43,526 nt of DNA, taken from Candidatus Woesearchaeota archaeon CG10_big_fil_rev_8_21_14_0_10_32_9. Lineage in GTDB: Archaea; Nanobdellota; Nanobdellia; Woesearchaeales; 21-14-0-10-32-9. The position numbers and the translations under genes were made by a program. The stretch spans positions 1 to 43,526 of the forward strand of contig PCYF01000015.1 of assembly GCA_002762915.1 (NCBI GenBank), read 5' to 3'. The notes beneath the pieces are model-generated. The model worked only from the letters and a program-made list of their open reading frames with translations. It made no database searches and had not been told where the DNA came from. Of the stretch, positions 1 through 8,524 are shown in pieces; the stretch's first letter is position 1, and the number at the start of each line of letters is the position of its first letter.

Positions 1-1
1 A

Positions 2-859
2 ATAATTAACAACAAAGATCCAAATGATGCAATGATGATAAGTTTAGGACCACTTTATCAAAATGCAGATAAGACTCTTGAAACAAGCATGTCTTTAATT
101 CAGGTGGGAAACTGGGATAATAAGTCTCAAAAACTTGTTGACCTTACTACATCGCACAAGAAAGATGGCAGAACTCTTTTACTTGATGGCGGAGTAGGTG
201 TTGGAAAAACGCAACTTCCTATGGAATGGATACTTGGAAGATATGTAGATGATCAAATGTACTTAGAAGCAGCCACATTGTGGAACGGAGGTCTATTTTC
301 AAAGAATGAAAAAGGACTTTACGGAGTTGCAGGACTAGACTTAGGAAAAGTTTATGCAGCAGCAGGATACGGCGATGGTTTAATAACTGGTTTTTCAGGA
401 ATCAAAGATGTAGAAGGTTTTGGAAATTTCATTTACGCCACCTACAATCAAGAAACTGGACTCTGGGGATTCAAATCTCAAACAGGCTTAATTAATCCAA
501 ACAAAGGATTTTTCAATAAAGACATGTTTGATTTCGCAGCAAGCTACCTAACCATAAAACCATTTTTGGACACACACTTTTCGCCAGTATTATCAAAGGG
601 TCCTTTAGTAATAAAAGTTGCTGGATCTGGAGATCAGAAAAATACTAAGCTAGAATTCATGGTTGGAGGAGATGTAGGCCCTGTAAGTATTGCAGGAGGA
701 GTTATTTCCGACAAAGGTCCAAACAAGAATGCAATCACTGGCGCAGTTGAATTATATGCTCAGATGAAAGCACTAGGACTAAAGGGAAACTTTGAAGCAA
801 GATATCAAACGGATGGAAGTCTAAGTGGATACATTGTAACAAACGTACCCTTGAACTAG
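2..859 (+). CDS. C-terminal part of an unrecognised, probably beta-rich surface protein (5' end outside window)
   Basis: The frame is open back to the first bases of the window, so the methionine at 32 is probably internal and this is the 3' part of a longer gene. I do not recognise the family. The visible part is rich in Gly, Ala, Asn and Thr, and has repeated short hydrophobic/polar alternation separated by Gly-Asp or Asn-Gly turns. That pattern suggests stacked beta strands, as in exported or cell-surface proteins. No membrane helix is visible in this part. A GGVGVGKT stretch near position 190 looks like a P-loop, but it lies in a glycine-rich strand/turn context and no Walker B partner is visible. 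A T-rich stretch follows the stop. Confidence 0.55.
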   Translation: MINNKDPNDAMMISLGPLYQNADKTLETSMSLIQVGNWDNKSQKLVDLTTSHKKDGRTLLLDGGVGVGKTQLPMEWILGRYVDDQMYLEAATLWNGGLFSKNEKGLYGVAGLDLGKVYAAAGYGDGLITGFSGIKDVEGFGNFIYATYNQETGLWGFKSQTGLINPNKGFFNKDMFDFAASYLTIKPFLDTHFSPVLSKGPLVIKVAGSGDQKNTKLEFMVGGDVGPVSIAGGVISDKGPNKNAITGAVELYAQMKALGLKGNFEARYQTDGSLSGYIVTNVPLN

Positions 860-860
860 A

Positions 861-888
861 TTCTATTTTTTTATTTTTTTCAAATTTT
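861..888. terminator. T-rich intergenic stretch between convergent genes
   Basis: The short gap between two convergent genes has T-runs on the plus strand, directly after the stop at 859. T-tracts without a hairpin are the usual archaeal termination signal, so this probably ends the plus-strand transcript. The minus-strand gene has no comparable tract here. Confidence 0.4.
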
Positions 889-1929
889 TTATATGAACGG
901 GCCTAAATCTCGTTTGAATTTCTCGATTGTATCAACAGGATAAGGATCTATTCCATACCTGAGTGCTAAATAGTAAGAAGTGTAGTCTCCTGCAAGTACA
1001 GCCGTAAATATTTTATTTAATCTTGATCCTTTTACATGTAATTCTGTAACGTCAACTCCATTTTTCTGTAATATTTCCTTTACCAATCCTGTTCTTTTTC
1101 TTATTCTTGAAATATCTTCGTCTGTTGTGATTAAAACTACGTGAAATATTCCGTTTTTATTTTCAAATCCATTTAATTCATTATGGTTCATTTCTGATAT
1201 TTGATTTGAGAATGCAAGAGTTTTTGCGTTTTCATTTAGTTGTGTTTTCCACCTGTAAGCAACTGGATAAAAAATATTGCTAGAGTAAATTATAGGTATT
1301 TTTCCATTTAGTTTCTCTGATAAATTTACTCCGAATTCATTGAAATTTTTTCCAGTGAAAGTTTCCGTAAGGGAATCAACTTCATCTGATTTATCACTTA
1401 TTATTGCAAGATCTTGAAGTAATCTTAACAAAGTAAAGAACATTAATCCTAATGCGGCTCTTGGAGGATATTCTTTTGGTAGTTTTATTAATGGCAGTCT
1501 TCCCATTCCTGCTAATTCTTCTAATTTTCCTCCTGATGCAATTATTATTACTTGGCTTCCGATTCTTCTTGCTTGTCTGTAGCAAGAAATTACTTCTTCA
1601 GTATTGCCTGAGTATGATGATAAAATTACTAAATCTTTTGAGGTTAACTTTCCAGAAATCCCGTAGGAATTTGCAAGTTCAAAATCTATTGGTTCGTCTT
1701 CCAAGTATGTTTGCATAAGCATGGCAGCTATTCCGCTTCCACCCATTCCACAAACTATTATCCTCATGCCTTCTGTTTTTTTTATATTAGAAATTTGATG
1801 TCTGAAACTTTGATTATATCCTTTTCTTATATCATTTGCAAATTCATCTAGAAATTTTTTGAAATTTCTTGTATCATATTTGTAATAGTCTTCTGGAAAT
1901 GATTGTTCTGATTCGAATTCTTCTGTCAT
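889..1929 (-). CDS. bifunctional phosphoglucose/phosphomannose isomerase (SIS family)
   Basis: This enzyme should interconvert glucose-6-P or mannose-6-P with fructose-6-P in the cytoplasm. The protein of about 346 residues has a sugar isomerase (SIS) fold: an N-terminal strand ending in CGMGGSGIA, then SSYSGNTEE, the phosphosugar-binding loop typical of archaeal PGI/PMI, and a C-terminal half with NHNEL and the end motif DPYPVDTIEKFK. The frame extends further upstream, but I place the start at 1929. A Shine-Dalgarno-like GGGGAG precedes that ATG, and a TATA-like element lies about 35 bases upstream. Together with the aldolase and PfkB kinase elsewhere in the window it supports an upper glycolytic or gluconeogenic route. 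No pmi or pgi symbol can be fixed. Confidence 0.88.
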   Translation of the reverse strand: MTEEFESEQSFPEDYYKYDTRNFKKFLDEFANDIRKGYNQSFRHQISNIKKTEGMRIIVCGMGGSGIAAMLMQTYLEDEPIDFELANSYGISGKLTSKDLVILSSYSGNTEEVISCYRQARRIGSQVIIIASGGKLEELAGMGRLPLIKLPKEYPPRAALGLMFFTLLRLLQDLAIISDKSDEVDSLTETFTGKNFNEFGVNLSEKLNGKIPIIYSSNIFYPVAYRWKTQLNENAKTLAFSNQISEMNHNELNGFENKNGIFHVVLITTDEDISRIRKRTGLVKEILQKNGVDVTELHVKGSRLNKIFTAVLAGDYTSYYLALRYGIDPYPVDTIEKFKRDLGPFI

Positions 1930-1960
1930 AGTTCTCCCCTTCTTATCACTCTTGCAACAA

Positions 1961-1970
1961 TATTTATATA
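1961..1970. promoter_or_regulatory. shared TATA box for two divergent genes
   Basis: TATTTATATA reads as a TATA element on both strands. It lies about 27 bases before the leaderless ATG at 1993 on the plus strand. On the minus strand it is about 35 bases before the ATG at 1929, leaving room for a short leader with GGGGAG. The gap between the two genes is only 63 bases. Confidence 0.6.
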
Positions 1971-1992
1971 CTTTTTGAATTATTTGAATTTT

Positions 1993-2280
1993 ATGAACAA
2001 AGAAGTAACTCAAGAGAAACTTGATCAATATTTTAAAATAACTGGCGAAGCTTTAGCTAAAGTGAAGTCGTCCCCCTTTGATAATCAAAGAATAGATCAT
2101 GCTAAAGATTTCTTAGATATGGCCTCCAGGTACTACGAAGATGCTAAGCATTTCATGAGTAAAGGTGACTTTGTTCTTGCATTCGGCGCATTAAACTATT
2201 CGCATGGTTGGTTAGATGCCGGCGCTAGAATTGGTTTATTTAAAGTTAAAGATAGTAGACTTTTCACAGTAGATGATTGA
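1993..2280 (+). CDS. DUF357 family protein
   Basis: This small protein of about 95 residues is predicted to be all-helical and matches the archaeal DUF357 family in sequence character: a Lys/Glu-rich N-terminal helix, then DMASRYYEDAKHF, and the ending YSHGWLDAGARIGLF. The family's function is unknown. I use ATG 1993 rather than the in-frame ATG at 1975, because the TATA box at 1961-1970 places a leaderless transcript start at about 1990. It is divergent from the sugar isomerase. Confidence 0.8.
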   Translation: MNKEVTQEKLDQYFKITGEALAKVKSSPFDNQRIDHAKDFLDMASRYYEDAKHFMSKGDFVLAFGALNYSHGWLDAGARIGLFKVKDSRLFTVDD

Positions 2281-2288
2281 TTCTTTAA

Positions 2289-3287
2289 TTATTGATATTT
2301 CGGATAAGCATCTGGTTGCATGAATACTTGTAGTGTTTTTACTGCAATTCCTTTTTCTTTTTTCATTAATTCTCCAGAATTCATTTCTGCTTCTCCTATT
2401 AAAACTAATTCTTCTTTAAGACTCATTACTGCAACAATATCTCCTCTTTTTATGTCTGAATCAAATTTTAAAATTCCTGGAACTTTTAGAAACGCTCCAT
2501 GACACATAGTATTTATAGCAGCATCGTGCACCCATATTTTTTCTAAGTGTTGTGTGGCTGATTCTACAGGCATTAGCATTTTTCTTAGTTCTGAATCATC
2601 CCCATTTTTATAATAATGAAATGCATCCGCAATATCTTGTAGTATAAACGCTTGATTTTCTTTGAATGGTCCTGCTTTTGTTCTTCTTAATTCTGCCATG
2701 TGTGCGCCACAACCAAGTTTTGCACCTATATCATGAACTAATTTTCTTATGTAAGTTCCTGCTTGACAACCAACAATGAACAAAACGTCTTTTTCTTTTA
2801 TTTCTAAAACATCTAAGTAGTAGATAGTTCTATCTCTTAATTGTCTTTTTACTGCAGATTTCTTTGGAGGAAGTTGAGTTATTTTTCCTTTGAATTTATT
2901 TAGTACTTCCATTAATTTTTCTTGTGGAATATCCTGATGAACGTGCATAAGACACACATATTCTTTTCCAGCAGTTAGAAGTGCATTTGTTATTCTTGTT
3001 GATTCTTGTAACGCAATTGGAAGCACACCTGTTACTCCAGGATCCAATGTTCCTGAATGTCCCGCTTTACTTACATGCAAAACTCTTTTTAGATAATCGG
3101 CTGCTTGATGACTTGTGGGCCCTGACGGCTTATCCAGAATTATTACTCCTCTTTTCAATAATTCTTCAGTTGATCTTGATTCAGGTCTAGAACCGTATTT
3201 TTCATCAGTTGTAGCTTCAGATTTAATTAGTATTTTTTTTGTTTTTTGTTTTTCTTCAAATGGAAGAAGTCTTTCTGATTGTTGCAT
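2289..3287 (-). CDS. cbf5: tRNA/rRNA pseudouridine synthase, Cbf5/archaeal TruB type
   Basis: This enzyme isomerises uridine to pseudouridine. Archaeal Cbf5 acts in H/ACA guide RNPs on rRNA and can also make psi55 in tRNA. The 332-residue protein has the catalytic motif with Asp in GTLDPGVTGVLP, preceded by ILDKPSGPTSHQ. A C-terminal PUA domain of about 80 residues runs from around IWVHDAAINTM to the end. An N-terminal Lys-rich extension of about 45 residues precedes the core, as in archaeal Cbf5. GGTGA lies just before the ATG. If Cbf5 works with guides here, H/ACA RNAs, Nop10 and Gar1 must be encoded outside the window. Confidence 0.92.
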   Translation of the reverse strand: MQQSERLLPFEEKQKTKKILIKSEATTDEKYGSRPESRSTEELLKRGVIILDKPSGPTSHQAADYLKRVLHVSKAGHSGTLDPGVTGVLPIALQESTRITNALLTAGKEYVCLMHVHQDIPQEKLMEVLNKFKGKITQLPPKKSAVKRQLRDRTIYYLDVLEIKEKDVLFIVGCQAGTYIRKLVHDIGAKLGCGAHMAELRRTKAGPFKENQAFILQDIADAFHYYKNGDDSELRKMLMPVESATQHLEKIWVHDAAINTMCHGAFLKVPGILKFDSDIKRGDIVAVMSLKEELVLIGEAEMNSGELMKKEKGIAVKTLQVFMQPDAYPKYQ

Positions 3288-3303
3288 ATGTTCACCCTAT
3301 AAA

Positions 3304-3714
3304 TTATAACTCTAACTTTTTATCAATATCCTTTCCTATTTGTTTAAGCATGTCAAAAGCCTGATTTACATCTCCCCTTATTTTTTCTACTAATTCTTCT
3401 AAGCTTCCAACTTTTAGTGTATATCTGTTTTTTTGTTCATCCACTAATCCTGCTTCCATTAGTTTATTCAAATGGTAGACAATAGTTCCTCTTGACAAGA
3501 AGGTTTTTTCAGCGATTTCATCGCTTGATAATCCTTTTGATGGACCTTTTGCATCTTTCAACAAAACTATGAATACTCTAAAACAACTTCTATCTTTGTC
3601 ACGCAGGTTGAATAATCCTAATGTTCCTCCGAACCATTGCAGCAAATCATTTATGTTATTCTGCTCAAGTTCAGGTTTTTTAGTTCTGATTATTGTAATC
3701 CTAGTGAATCTCAT
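3304..3714 (-). CDS. winged-helix transcriptional regulator
   Basis: A predicted DNA-binding protein of about 136 residues. The centre (roughly residues 50-105) forms an ArsR/MarR-like winged helix, with LSSDEIAEKTFLSRGTIVYH as recognition region and LMEAGLVDEQKNRYTLKVG as wing. A helical C-terminal tail (EELVEKIRGDVNQAFDMLKQIGKDIDKK) may dimerise. I start at ATG 3714. A TATA-like TTTTTATATT lies about 25 bases upstream, so the longer frame to 3762 would begin before the transcript. The target is unknown. The gene follows cbf5 in the same direction but is transcribed first. Confidence 0.75.
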   Translation of the reverse strand: MRFTRITIIRTKKPELEQNNINDLLQWFGGTLGLFNLRDKDRSCFRVFIVLLKDAKGPSKGLSSDEIAEKTFLSRGTIVYHLNKLMEAGLVDEQKNRYTLKVGSLEELVEKIRGDVNQAFDMLKQIGKDIDKKLEL

Positions 3715-3885
3715 ACTAGTAGAATTAGCCCAGAAATATAAAAATGTTCCTACATTCTTCATAATTTACAACCATAGACCCCATTCTATCAAATAATCAA
3801 AATAAATTGAGCTTTAGAAACTTAAAAAATAAATTATTTAAAACTTTAGAAAAATTTATTAAACAATATCTATACCATCACCATT

Positions 3886-4518
3886 ATGAGTGAAACTCTA
3901 GAAGTTTATGATTTAAATTCGCAATTAATTACAATTGAAGATAGAAAAAGATTTTATTCTGAAATTAAAAAGGAATTTAAAGAATCTGGCAAAATATTCA
4001 AAAAAGTAAAAGCGATTAGACTAATTTTAATGAATTCTTCAGGGCGTATTTATTTACAAAAAAGAAGTAAAATAAAAACTGAAAACGCTGGAAAATATGA
4101 TAAAACAGTAGGAGGTCATGTTTCTGCAGGCGATAGTTTTAACATGACTGTCATCAGAGAGTGTGCTGAAGAGTTAGGATTTCCCGCAACAGTTTTAGAA
4201 CCAGAAGAATTTGAAAAGGCAATAAAAGTTACTAATTTGGATGTTATTGGCATCTTTAAAAAAATTGAGTATTTACCAAATTTTATGTCTAAGAGGTTGT
4301 CAAATGATAATTCAGAATTCATTCAACCATATATGACATCCATATATTTTGGATATTATAATGGCCCGATTAGATTTGTTGATGGTGAAAGTTCAGGAAT
4401 TGAAGTTTTTTCTTTAGAAGAATTAAAAAAAGATATCAACGAATATCCTGACAAATTTACAGATGATTTAAAATTCATGGTAAAAAAATATGAACCTTTT
4501 CTAATCCCAATCAAATAA
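3886..4518 (+). CDS. Nudix hydrolase
   Basis: This cytoplasmic hydrolase acts on a nucleoside-diphosphate-linked or isoprenoid-diphosphate-like substrate, with the specificity unknown. The protein has 210 residues. The Nudix box spans about residues 78-100 and reads GGHVSAGDS, then RECAEELGF. It fits GX5EX7REUXEEXGU except that Asp replaces the first Glu. GKYDKTVGGHV resembles the IPP isomerase-like branch of the family. A TATA-like element (AAATTTATTAAA) lies about 30 bases upstream, so the start is probably leaderless. It stands alone between a minus-strand regulator and drg, so the neighbours give no clue to substrate. Confidence 0.85.
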   Translation: MSETLEVYDLNSQLITIEDRKRFYSEIKKEFKESGKIFKKVKAIRLILMNSSGRIYLQKRSKIKTENAGKYDKTVGGHVSAGDSFNMTVIRECAEELGFPATVLEPEEFEKAIKVTNLDVIGIFKKIEYLPNFMSKRLSNDNSEFIQPYMTSIYFGYYNGPIRFVDGESSGIEVFSLEELKKDINEYPDKFTDDLKFMVKKYEPFLIPIK

Positions 4519-4597
4519 CATTAATTCTTAATTCTTCTTCTTAATGTGTCCTTTGTTCTCTTTCAATAAAATTTATTTGTGAACGCCACACTAAATC
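4519..4597. other. gap between convergent genes, nothing recognised
   Basis: Pyrimidine-rich sequence on the plus strand after the Nudix stop, with short T-runs that may stop transcription. No hairpin or small gene is visible. Confidence 0.3.
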
Positions 4598-5686
4598 TCA
4601 TCTCAAATGAATTTCAAGAATATCTTCGTCTTTAAGTCTGTGTTTCAAATTTAGTTTTTGTCCAGGAAATTTAGCGGATTTCCCCCAAACTCTTGAAAAT
4701 TTGAATTTGCTCACAAAGTCTTTGTGTAGTTTAGAACAAACATTGTCAATTGTACAATCTTTGAACATAATTAAAGGAACGTTCATGTCTGCTGGTTTCG
4801 CTGGTTCTTTCATGTAAATTCTTATTAAATCTAATTCTGAGAATATTAGTTCTTTTAATTCTTCTAAGTGATCTTTGTTTTTTGCAGAAATTAATAAGTT
4901 CGCATCGATTTGTTTTGCTATTTTTTCTACTTTATCTTTTGGCAATGAGTCTATTTTGTTTAGAACTACTATTGCTGGAACATATTGTTTATTTCCTTCA
5001 ATGCAATCTATTAATTCATCTACAGTTATGTCTGTTCTAATTAAAACATCTGCATTATTTATTCTAAATGTTCTTAATACTCCTAAAATTGTTTCATCAT
5101 CTAAAGTTGATAATTTCACCGTCTTACTTATTTTTATTCCATCTTTAGCTGTCTTTTTTATTTTCACGTCTGGTTTTCGTTTGTTTATTCTTATTCCTGA
5201 TTCATATATTTCTCGTAAAAGCGCATTGAAATGTTCCGGATAATGAACATCAATTAGTATTAAAATCAAATCTGCGCTTCTTAAAACAGAAAATACTTCT
5301 GTTCCTCTTCCTCTTCCAGATGCAGCTCCGCGTACAACTCCTGGAACGTCCAAAATCTGTATTTTTGCATGTTTATAATCTAAAATTCCAGGAATAACTG
5401 TAAGAGTAGTAAAGGCATATGCTCCTGTTTCCGATTCGGCATCAGTAATTCCATTTAACAAAGTACTTTTTCCAACACTCGGAAAACCTAATAATACAAC
5501 TGTACCATCCCCCGTTTTTCTTACGGAGAACCCGTCAGTTTTTCCCCCTCCAGATTTAGAAACTTTTTCTTTTAGTTTAGCTAATTGAGCTTTATACATA
5601 CCTATAGCTTTTTGAGTTCTCTTATTATATTGAGAATTAGCAACAAGTTCTTCCAATTCTTTTATCTTTTCGTCATGAACTGCCAT
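4598..5686 (-). CDS. drg: DRG-family GTP-binding protein with TGS domain
   Basis: A 362-residue translation-associated GTPase of the Obg/DRG type, conserved in archaea and eukaryotes. The N-terminal helical hairpin is followed by the G domain: G1 is GFPSVGKSTL (around residues 67-76), G2 lies near YAFTTLTVIPG, G3 is DVPGVV and G4 is NKIDSLP. The last 75 residues form a TGS domain that ends in DEDILEIHLR. The family binds ribosomes and is linked to stress recovery; the exact substrate is not known. The gene is transcribed alone, divergent from the aminopeptidase. Confidence 0.92.
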   Translation of the reverse strand: MAVHDEKIKELEELVANSQYNKRTQKAIGMYKAQLAKLKEKVSKSGGGKTDGFSVRKTGDGTVVLLGFPSVGKSTLLNGITDAESETGAYAFTTLTVIPGILDYKHAKIQILDVPGVVRGAASGRGRGTEVFSVLRSADLILILIDVHYPEHFNALLREIYESGIRINKRKPDVKIKKTAKDGIKISKTVKLSTLDDETILGVLRTFRINNADVLIRTDITVDELIDCIEGNKQYVPAIVVLNKIDSLPKDKVEKIAKQIDANLLISAKNKDHLEELKELIFSELDLIRIYMKEPAKPADMNVPLIMFKDCTIDNVCSKLHKDFVSKFKFSRVWGKSAKFPGQKLNLKHRLKDEDILEIHLR

Positions 5687-5760
5687 AGTTTCACATTATT
5701 AACACATTTTTTGAATTTTATTTTATTTATTGACTTATAATATATGAGACATTATGACAA

Positions 5761-5770
5761 TATATAAATA
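5761..5770 (+). promoter_or_regulatory. TATA box and ribosome binding site for the aminopeptidase
   Basis: TATATAAATA at 5761-5770 predicts a transcript start near 5790. GAGG at 5797-5800 then sits seven bases before the TTG at 5808. This combination decides the unusual TTG start. Confidence 0.6.
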
Positions 5771-5807
5771 TTAATGTTAAACATGTAAAGAAAACCGAGG
5801 AAACCCT

Positions 5808-6863
5808 TTGAAGATTAAAGACATCATTAATCAGGATAAGTTCAGTAAAAACATTCGTTTAGAGATTTTTAAGAAAATTTTGTCAGAAAACTTGAAAATC
5901 ACAAATGAAAAATTGTTAATAATAGGAGACAAAGGCTTGAATGATAATCTTGTTGCACCCATTATGACTAATGCCTATGCTTTAGCTGCAGAAGAATTGG
6001 GTATTAAGTATGAAACAATTTATCAAAATTATAAGGCTAGAAGTGAGCCTGCAGATGATGTAGTAGTTAAGAAAATAAGTTCGTTACCAAAGAAAAGCGT
6101 TCTTGTCATTAATATTTCAAATAGAGTTGGAAATCTTCAATCAATTGGAAAAAGTCTGAGAACTTACATAAAAGAAAATCAACACAGATTTGTTTCTTCT
6201 AGTAGTCTTGGTAGTGTTAGAAACGAAATGTTGCCTTTTATTATTGATTGTCTGGATGTAGATTATAAAGCGCTGGATAGTAAAACTAAACAGTTGAAAG
6301 AAAAAATCACTTCAGCTAATGAGATTAATGTTACAACTAAGGCTGGAACTGATTTGACGTTCAACATTAAAGGAGTTGAGTGTTGCAGTGCTTCCGGTGT
6401 TTATACTGAACCGGGCACCGGCGGAAATCTCCCTGGAAGCGAAGTGTACATGCCTCCTTTAAGAAATAATGTTGAAGGCACTCTAGTGATAGATGGTAGT
6501 GCAAGAATTAAAGATAGAACTATTCTTGTTAAACATCCTATACGTGTCGATATAAAAAAAGGGTTCATTCACAATATTAGTGGGGGTTTTGAAGCTAAAC
6601 TTCTTAGAGATACTTTAGAATGGGCGCATCTTAAATCTAAGCATCCTGAAACAATTTGGAGAATTGGAGAACTTGGAATTGGATTGAATAATAAAGCAAA
6701 AATCATAGGTTCTACAATTATTGATGAAAAAGCTTATGGTACTGCACACGTTGCTATTGGAAGTAATGCGTGGTTCGGCGGAGACATAAAATCAATAATT
6801 CATCTTGATCAAGTATTCAAAGAACCCATCATAAAATTAGACGGCAAATTGTTAAAATATTAA
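5808..6863 (+). CDS. aminopeptidase of the M29 (AmpS/aminopeptidase T) type
   Basis: A predicted metallo-aminopeptidase that removes N-terminal residues from peptides in the cytoplasm. The 351-residue protein matches the M29/COG2309 pattern. NLPGSEVYMPPLRNNVEGTLVIDGS carries the first metal-ligand region in the middle. GELGIGLNNKAKIIGSTIIDEKAYGTAHVAIGSN then leads to GGDIKSIIHLDQVF near the C-terminus, which supplies the His and Asp ligands. The N-terminal 150 residues are more divergent. The start is TTG with GAGG spaced seven bases upstream. The stop overlaps the convergent pilin-like gene by four bases. Confidence 0.82.
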   Translation: MKIKDIINQDKFSKNIRLEIFKKILSENLKITNEKLLIIGDKGLNDNLVAPIMTNAYALAAEELGIKYETIYQNYKARSEPADDVVVKKISSLPKKSVLVINISNRVGNLQSIGKSLRTYIKENQHRFVSSSSLGSVRNEMLPFIIDCLDVDYKALDSKTKQLKEKITSANEINVTTKAGTDLTFNIKGVECCSASGVYTEPGTGGNLPGSEVYMPPLRNNVEGTLVIDGSARIKDRTILVKHPIRVDIKKGFIHNISGGFEAKLLRDTLEWAHLKSKHPETIWRIGELGIGLNNKAKIIGSTIIDEKAYGTAHVAIGSNAWFGGDIKSIIHLDQVFKEPIIKLDGKLLKY

Positions 6864-7924
6864 ATTATTGGGGTACAAGTTGGAGTTAAAACATCAATAT
6901 AAGATGTGTTAGTCATATTCACGAATGTTGCAAATGAAGGAGGAACAATCGACCCATTGAGTCCATATCCTGATTCGGGTATTACCCTTGAAAGTCTATC
7001 AATTTCTGTCATTCCTGATTTCCAGAAATTAAATCTATAATATTGATTTTCTTCTATTCCCGAACAAATATTATTTTTCCAGAAAATATAATCAAGGTTA
7101 CTTAAATCTGGATTTGAAATAGAATCTAGTGGCGGAACAATTGATGCAATTCCACAACAAGTTGAATTAGACATGTTTCCTCTTACTCTATTTAAGAAGC
7201 TTGGAGCATTTTCATATTTGAAATATATTTTATTAACCGTAACATAATTTGCAGTTGAAGGAGTCTCAAGCCATAAACCTTGATTCTCAACTTGTTTGAA
7301 TGCATTAAGATATTTATAAGAACTTAAAGAAGGCTGTACAATCCAGTAAGTTGGATCATTCAATCCGACAATATTTACAGTTTGATTTAAAGTTTTTACT
7401 GCATCCCATGTTGCGTAGGAATCTTCAACTTTTATTGAATAATTTACAGTCACAATAATTTGCCAAGGCGTAGTTTGTGTTAATTTTATATTATTTACTC
7501 TAACGACTGATTGTATTGTTAGATTTTCTGCAGCGAAAGCACCTATTTCGTTGATGTTTGCTTGAAGTTTAGCAGAATCTGGACACGCAATAACGGCACC
7601 TTCATTTCCGGGCGTAGGCAAAACTCCTGAGATCATACATCTTTGTAAAGCTGAATCAAAATCAGAGTAGTATGCGTTTTGATCAATCATTTGATTTATT
7701 GCAAAATCTAATGCACTTAATGTTGAAATTTTTGTAACATCTTTTATGTACATTTCAACTTGAGTTATGTACATATTTACTTGTTGTATTCTTATTTTTA
7801 TGTTTTGTGAAGAATTATCTAAAGGAACTTCTTTAAATGAAAAAAATAAAGTAATTACAATGCTACTTATCAATAGAGCAAGAATCGTAAATATTATCCC
7901 TTTCTTATTAATTTTTTTCATCAT
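6860..7924 (-). CDS. type IV pilin-like membrane-anchored protein, class III signal peptide
   Basis: An exported protein of about 354 residues, function unknown. The N-terminus MMKKINKKG followed by IIFTILALLISSIVITLFF is a classic archaeal class III signal peptide: a charged stretch, Gly at the cleavage site and a hydrophobic helix. The remainder is a large extracellular region with Asn-X-Ser/Thr sites and Cys in pairs (STCCG). I choose the ATG at 7924, because ATGA overlaps the stop of the upstream pilin-like gene; the frame begins at a GTG two codons earlier. It is probably a minor pilin or adhesin built by the 12-17 kb assembly operon. Confidence 0.7.
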   Translation of the reverse strand: MMKKINKKGIIFTILALLISSIVITLFFSFKEVPLDNSSQNIKIRIQQVNMYITQVEMYIKDVTKISTLSALDFAINQMIDQNAYYSDFDSALQRCMISGVLPTPGNEGAVIACPDSAKLQANINEIGAFAAENLTIQSVVRVNNIKLTQTTPWQIIVTVNYSIKVEDSYATWDAVKTLNQTVNIVGLNDPTYWIVQPSLSSYKYLNAFKQVENQGLWLETPSTANYVTVNKIYFKYENAPSFLNRVRGNMSNSTCCGIASIVPPLDSISNPDLSNLDYIFWKNNICSGIEENQYYRFNFWKSGMTEIDRLSRVIPESGYGLNGSIVPPSFATFVNMTNTSYIDVLTPTCTPII

Positions 7925-8427
7925 GACCACATCGTTATTTTTGTTAAAACAGGACCATTTATTACACCATCAGCATAAAAGTATGTTACAATTGATCTAC
8001 TAAATTGAGTATTAGAATAATTTATTGTATCATTATTTTTTTGATATAGAACCGTCCCATTTAGTTCATATTCTACACCTATGTTATCAGGAATTACAAC
8101 TGCTGAAAAATTTCCAATAAATCCAGTAATTTTTGTTGTTGCATTTTCTGTATATAATACAAATAGTTTTTGTTGAACAGATAAATCTGGATCAGGTTCG
8201 TAAGGATCGTTGTATATAAACTTATAACTGCTTCTGAATTGAGACATTTTTGTATTAGTTATGTAGTTTATGTAATTGTCTAAATAATCTATTGTGTCTT
8301 CTGTTTTTGGTTGACTGGAAAAAAATGAAAGAACTATAAATATTGTTGATATTATTATCATTCCCGCAATTAATATATCTATTGTGAAGAATACTGATCC
8401 TTTTTTAGAATTATTAAATTGTTTGAT
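7921..8427 (-). CDS. type IV pilin-like protein with non-standard start (ATC) or frameshifted 5' end
   Basis: An exported pilin-like protein of about 168 residues. Its first in-frame ATG (8361) lies inside the hydrophobic helix, so the true N-terminus must lie upstream. Reading back in frame gives KQFNNSKKG, then SVFFTIDILIAG, a perfect class III signal peptide, but no ATG, GTG or TTG. An AGGTGA at 8440-8435 is spaced seven bases from an ATC codon at 8427, which I use as the provisional start. Alternatively, the ATG at 8449 is joined through an A7 run by a one-base frameshift. A TATA-like TTTTATATG lies at 8484-8476. The function is unknown; it is translationally coupled to the next pilin-like gene. 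Confidence 0.6.
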   Translation of the reverse strand: MKQFNNSKKGSVFFTIDILIAGMIIISTIFIVLSFFSSQPKTEDTIDYLDNYINYITNTKMSQFRSSYKFIYNDPYEPDPDLSVQQKLFVLYTENATTKITGFIGNFSAVVIPDNIGVEYELNGTVLYQKNNDTINYSNTQFSRSIVTYFYADGVINGPVLTKITMWS

Positions 8428-8524
8428 TTCTTCCTCACCTTTTTTTCATAATAATAACTCGCACAGGAACTTCATCATATAAAATGTTTTTGATAAAAAG
8501 AAAAGGCATCATGGTTTTTGTTTA

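Noticed and set aside
190..215. GGVGVGKT in the first protein looks like a Walker A P-loop
   Set aside because: The surroundings are glycine-rich strand/turn sequence with no Walker B or other NTPase motif, so it is probably chance.
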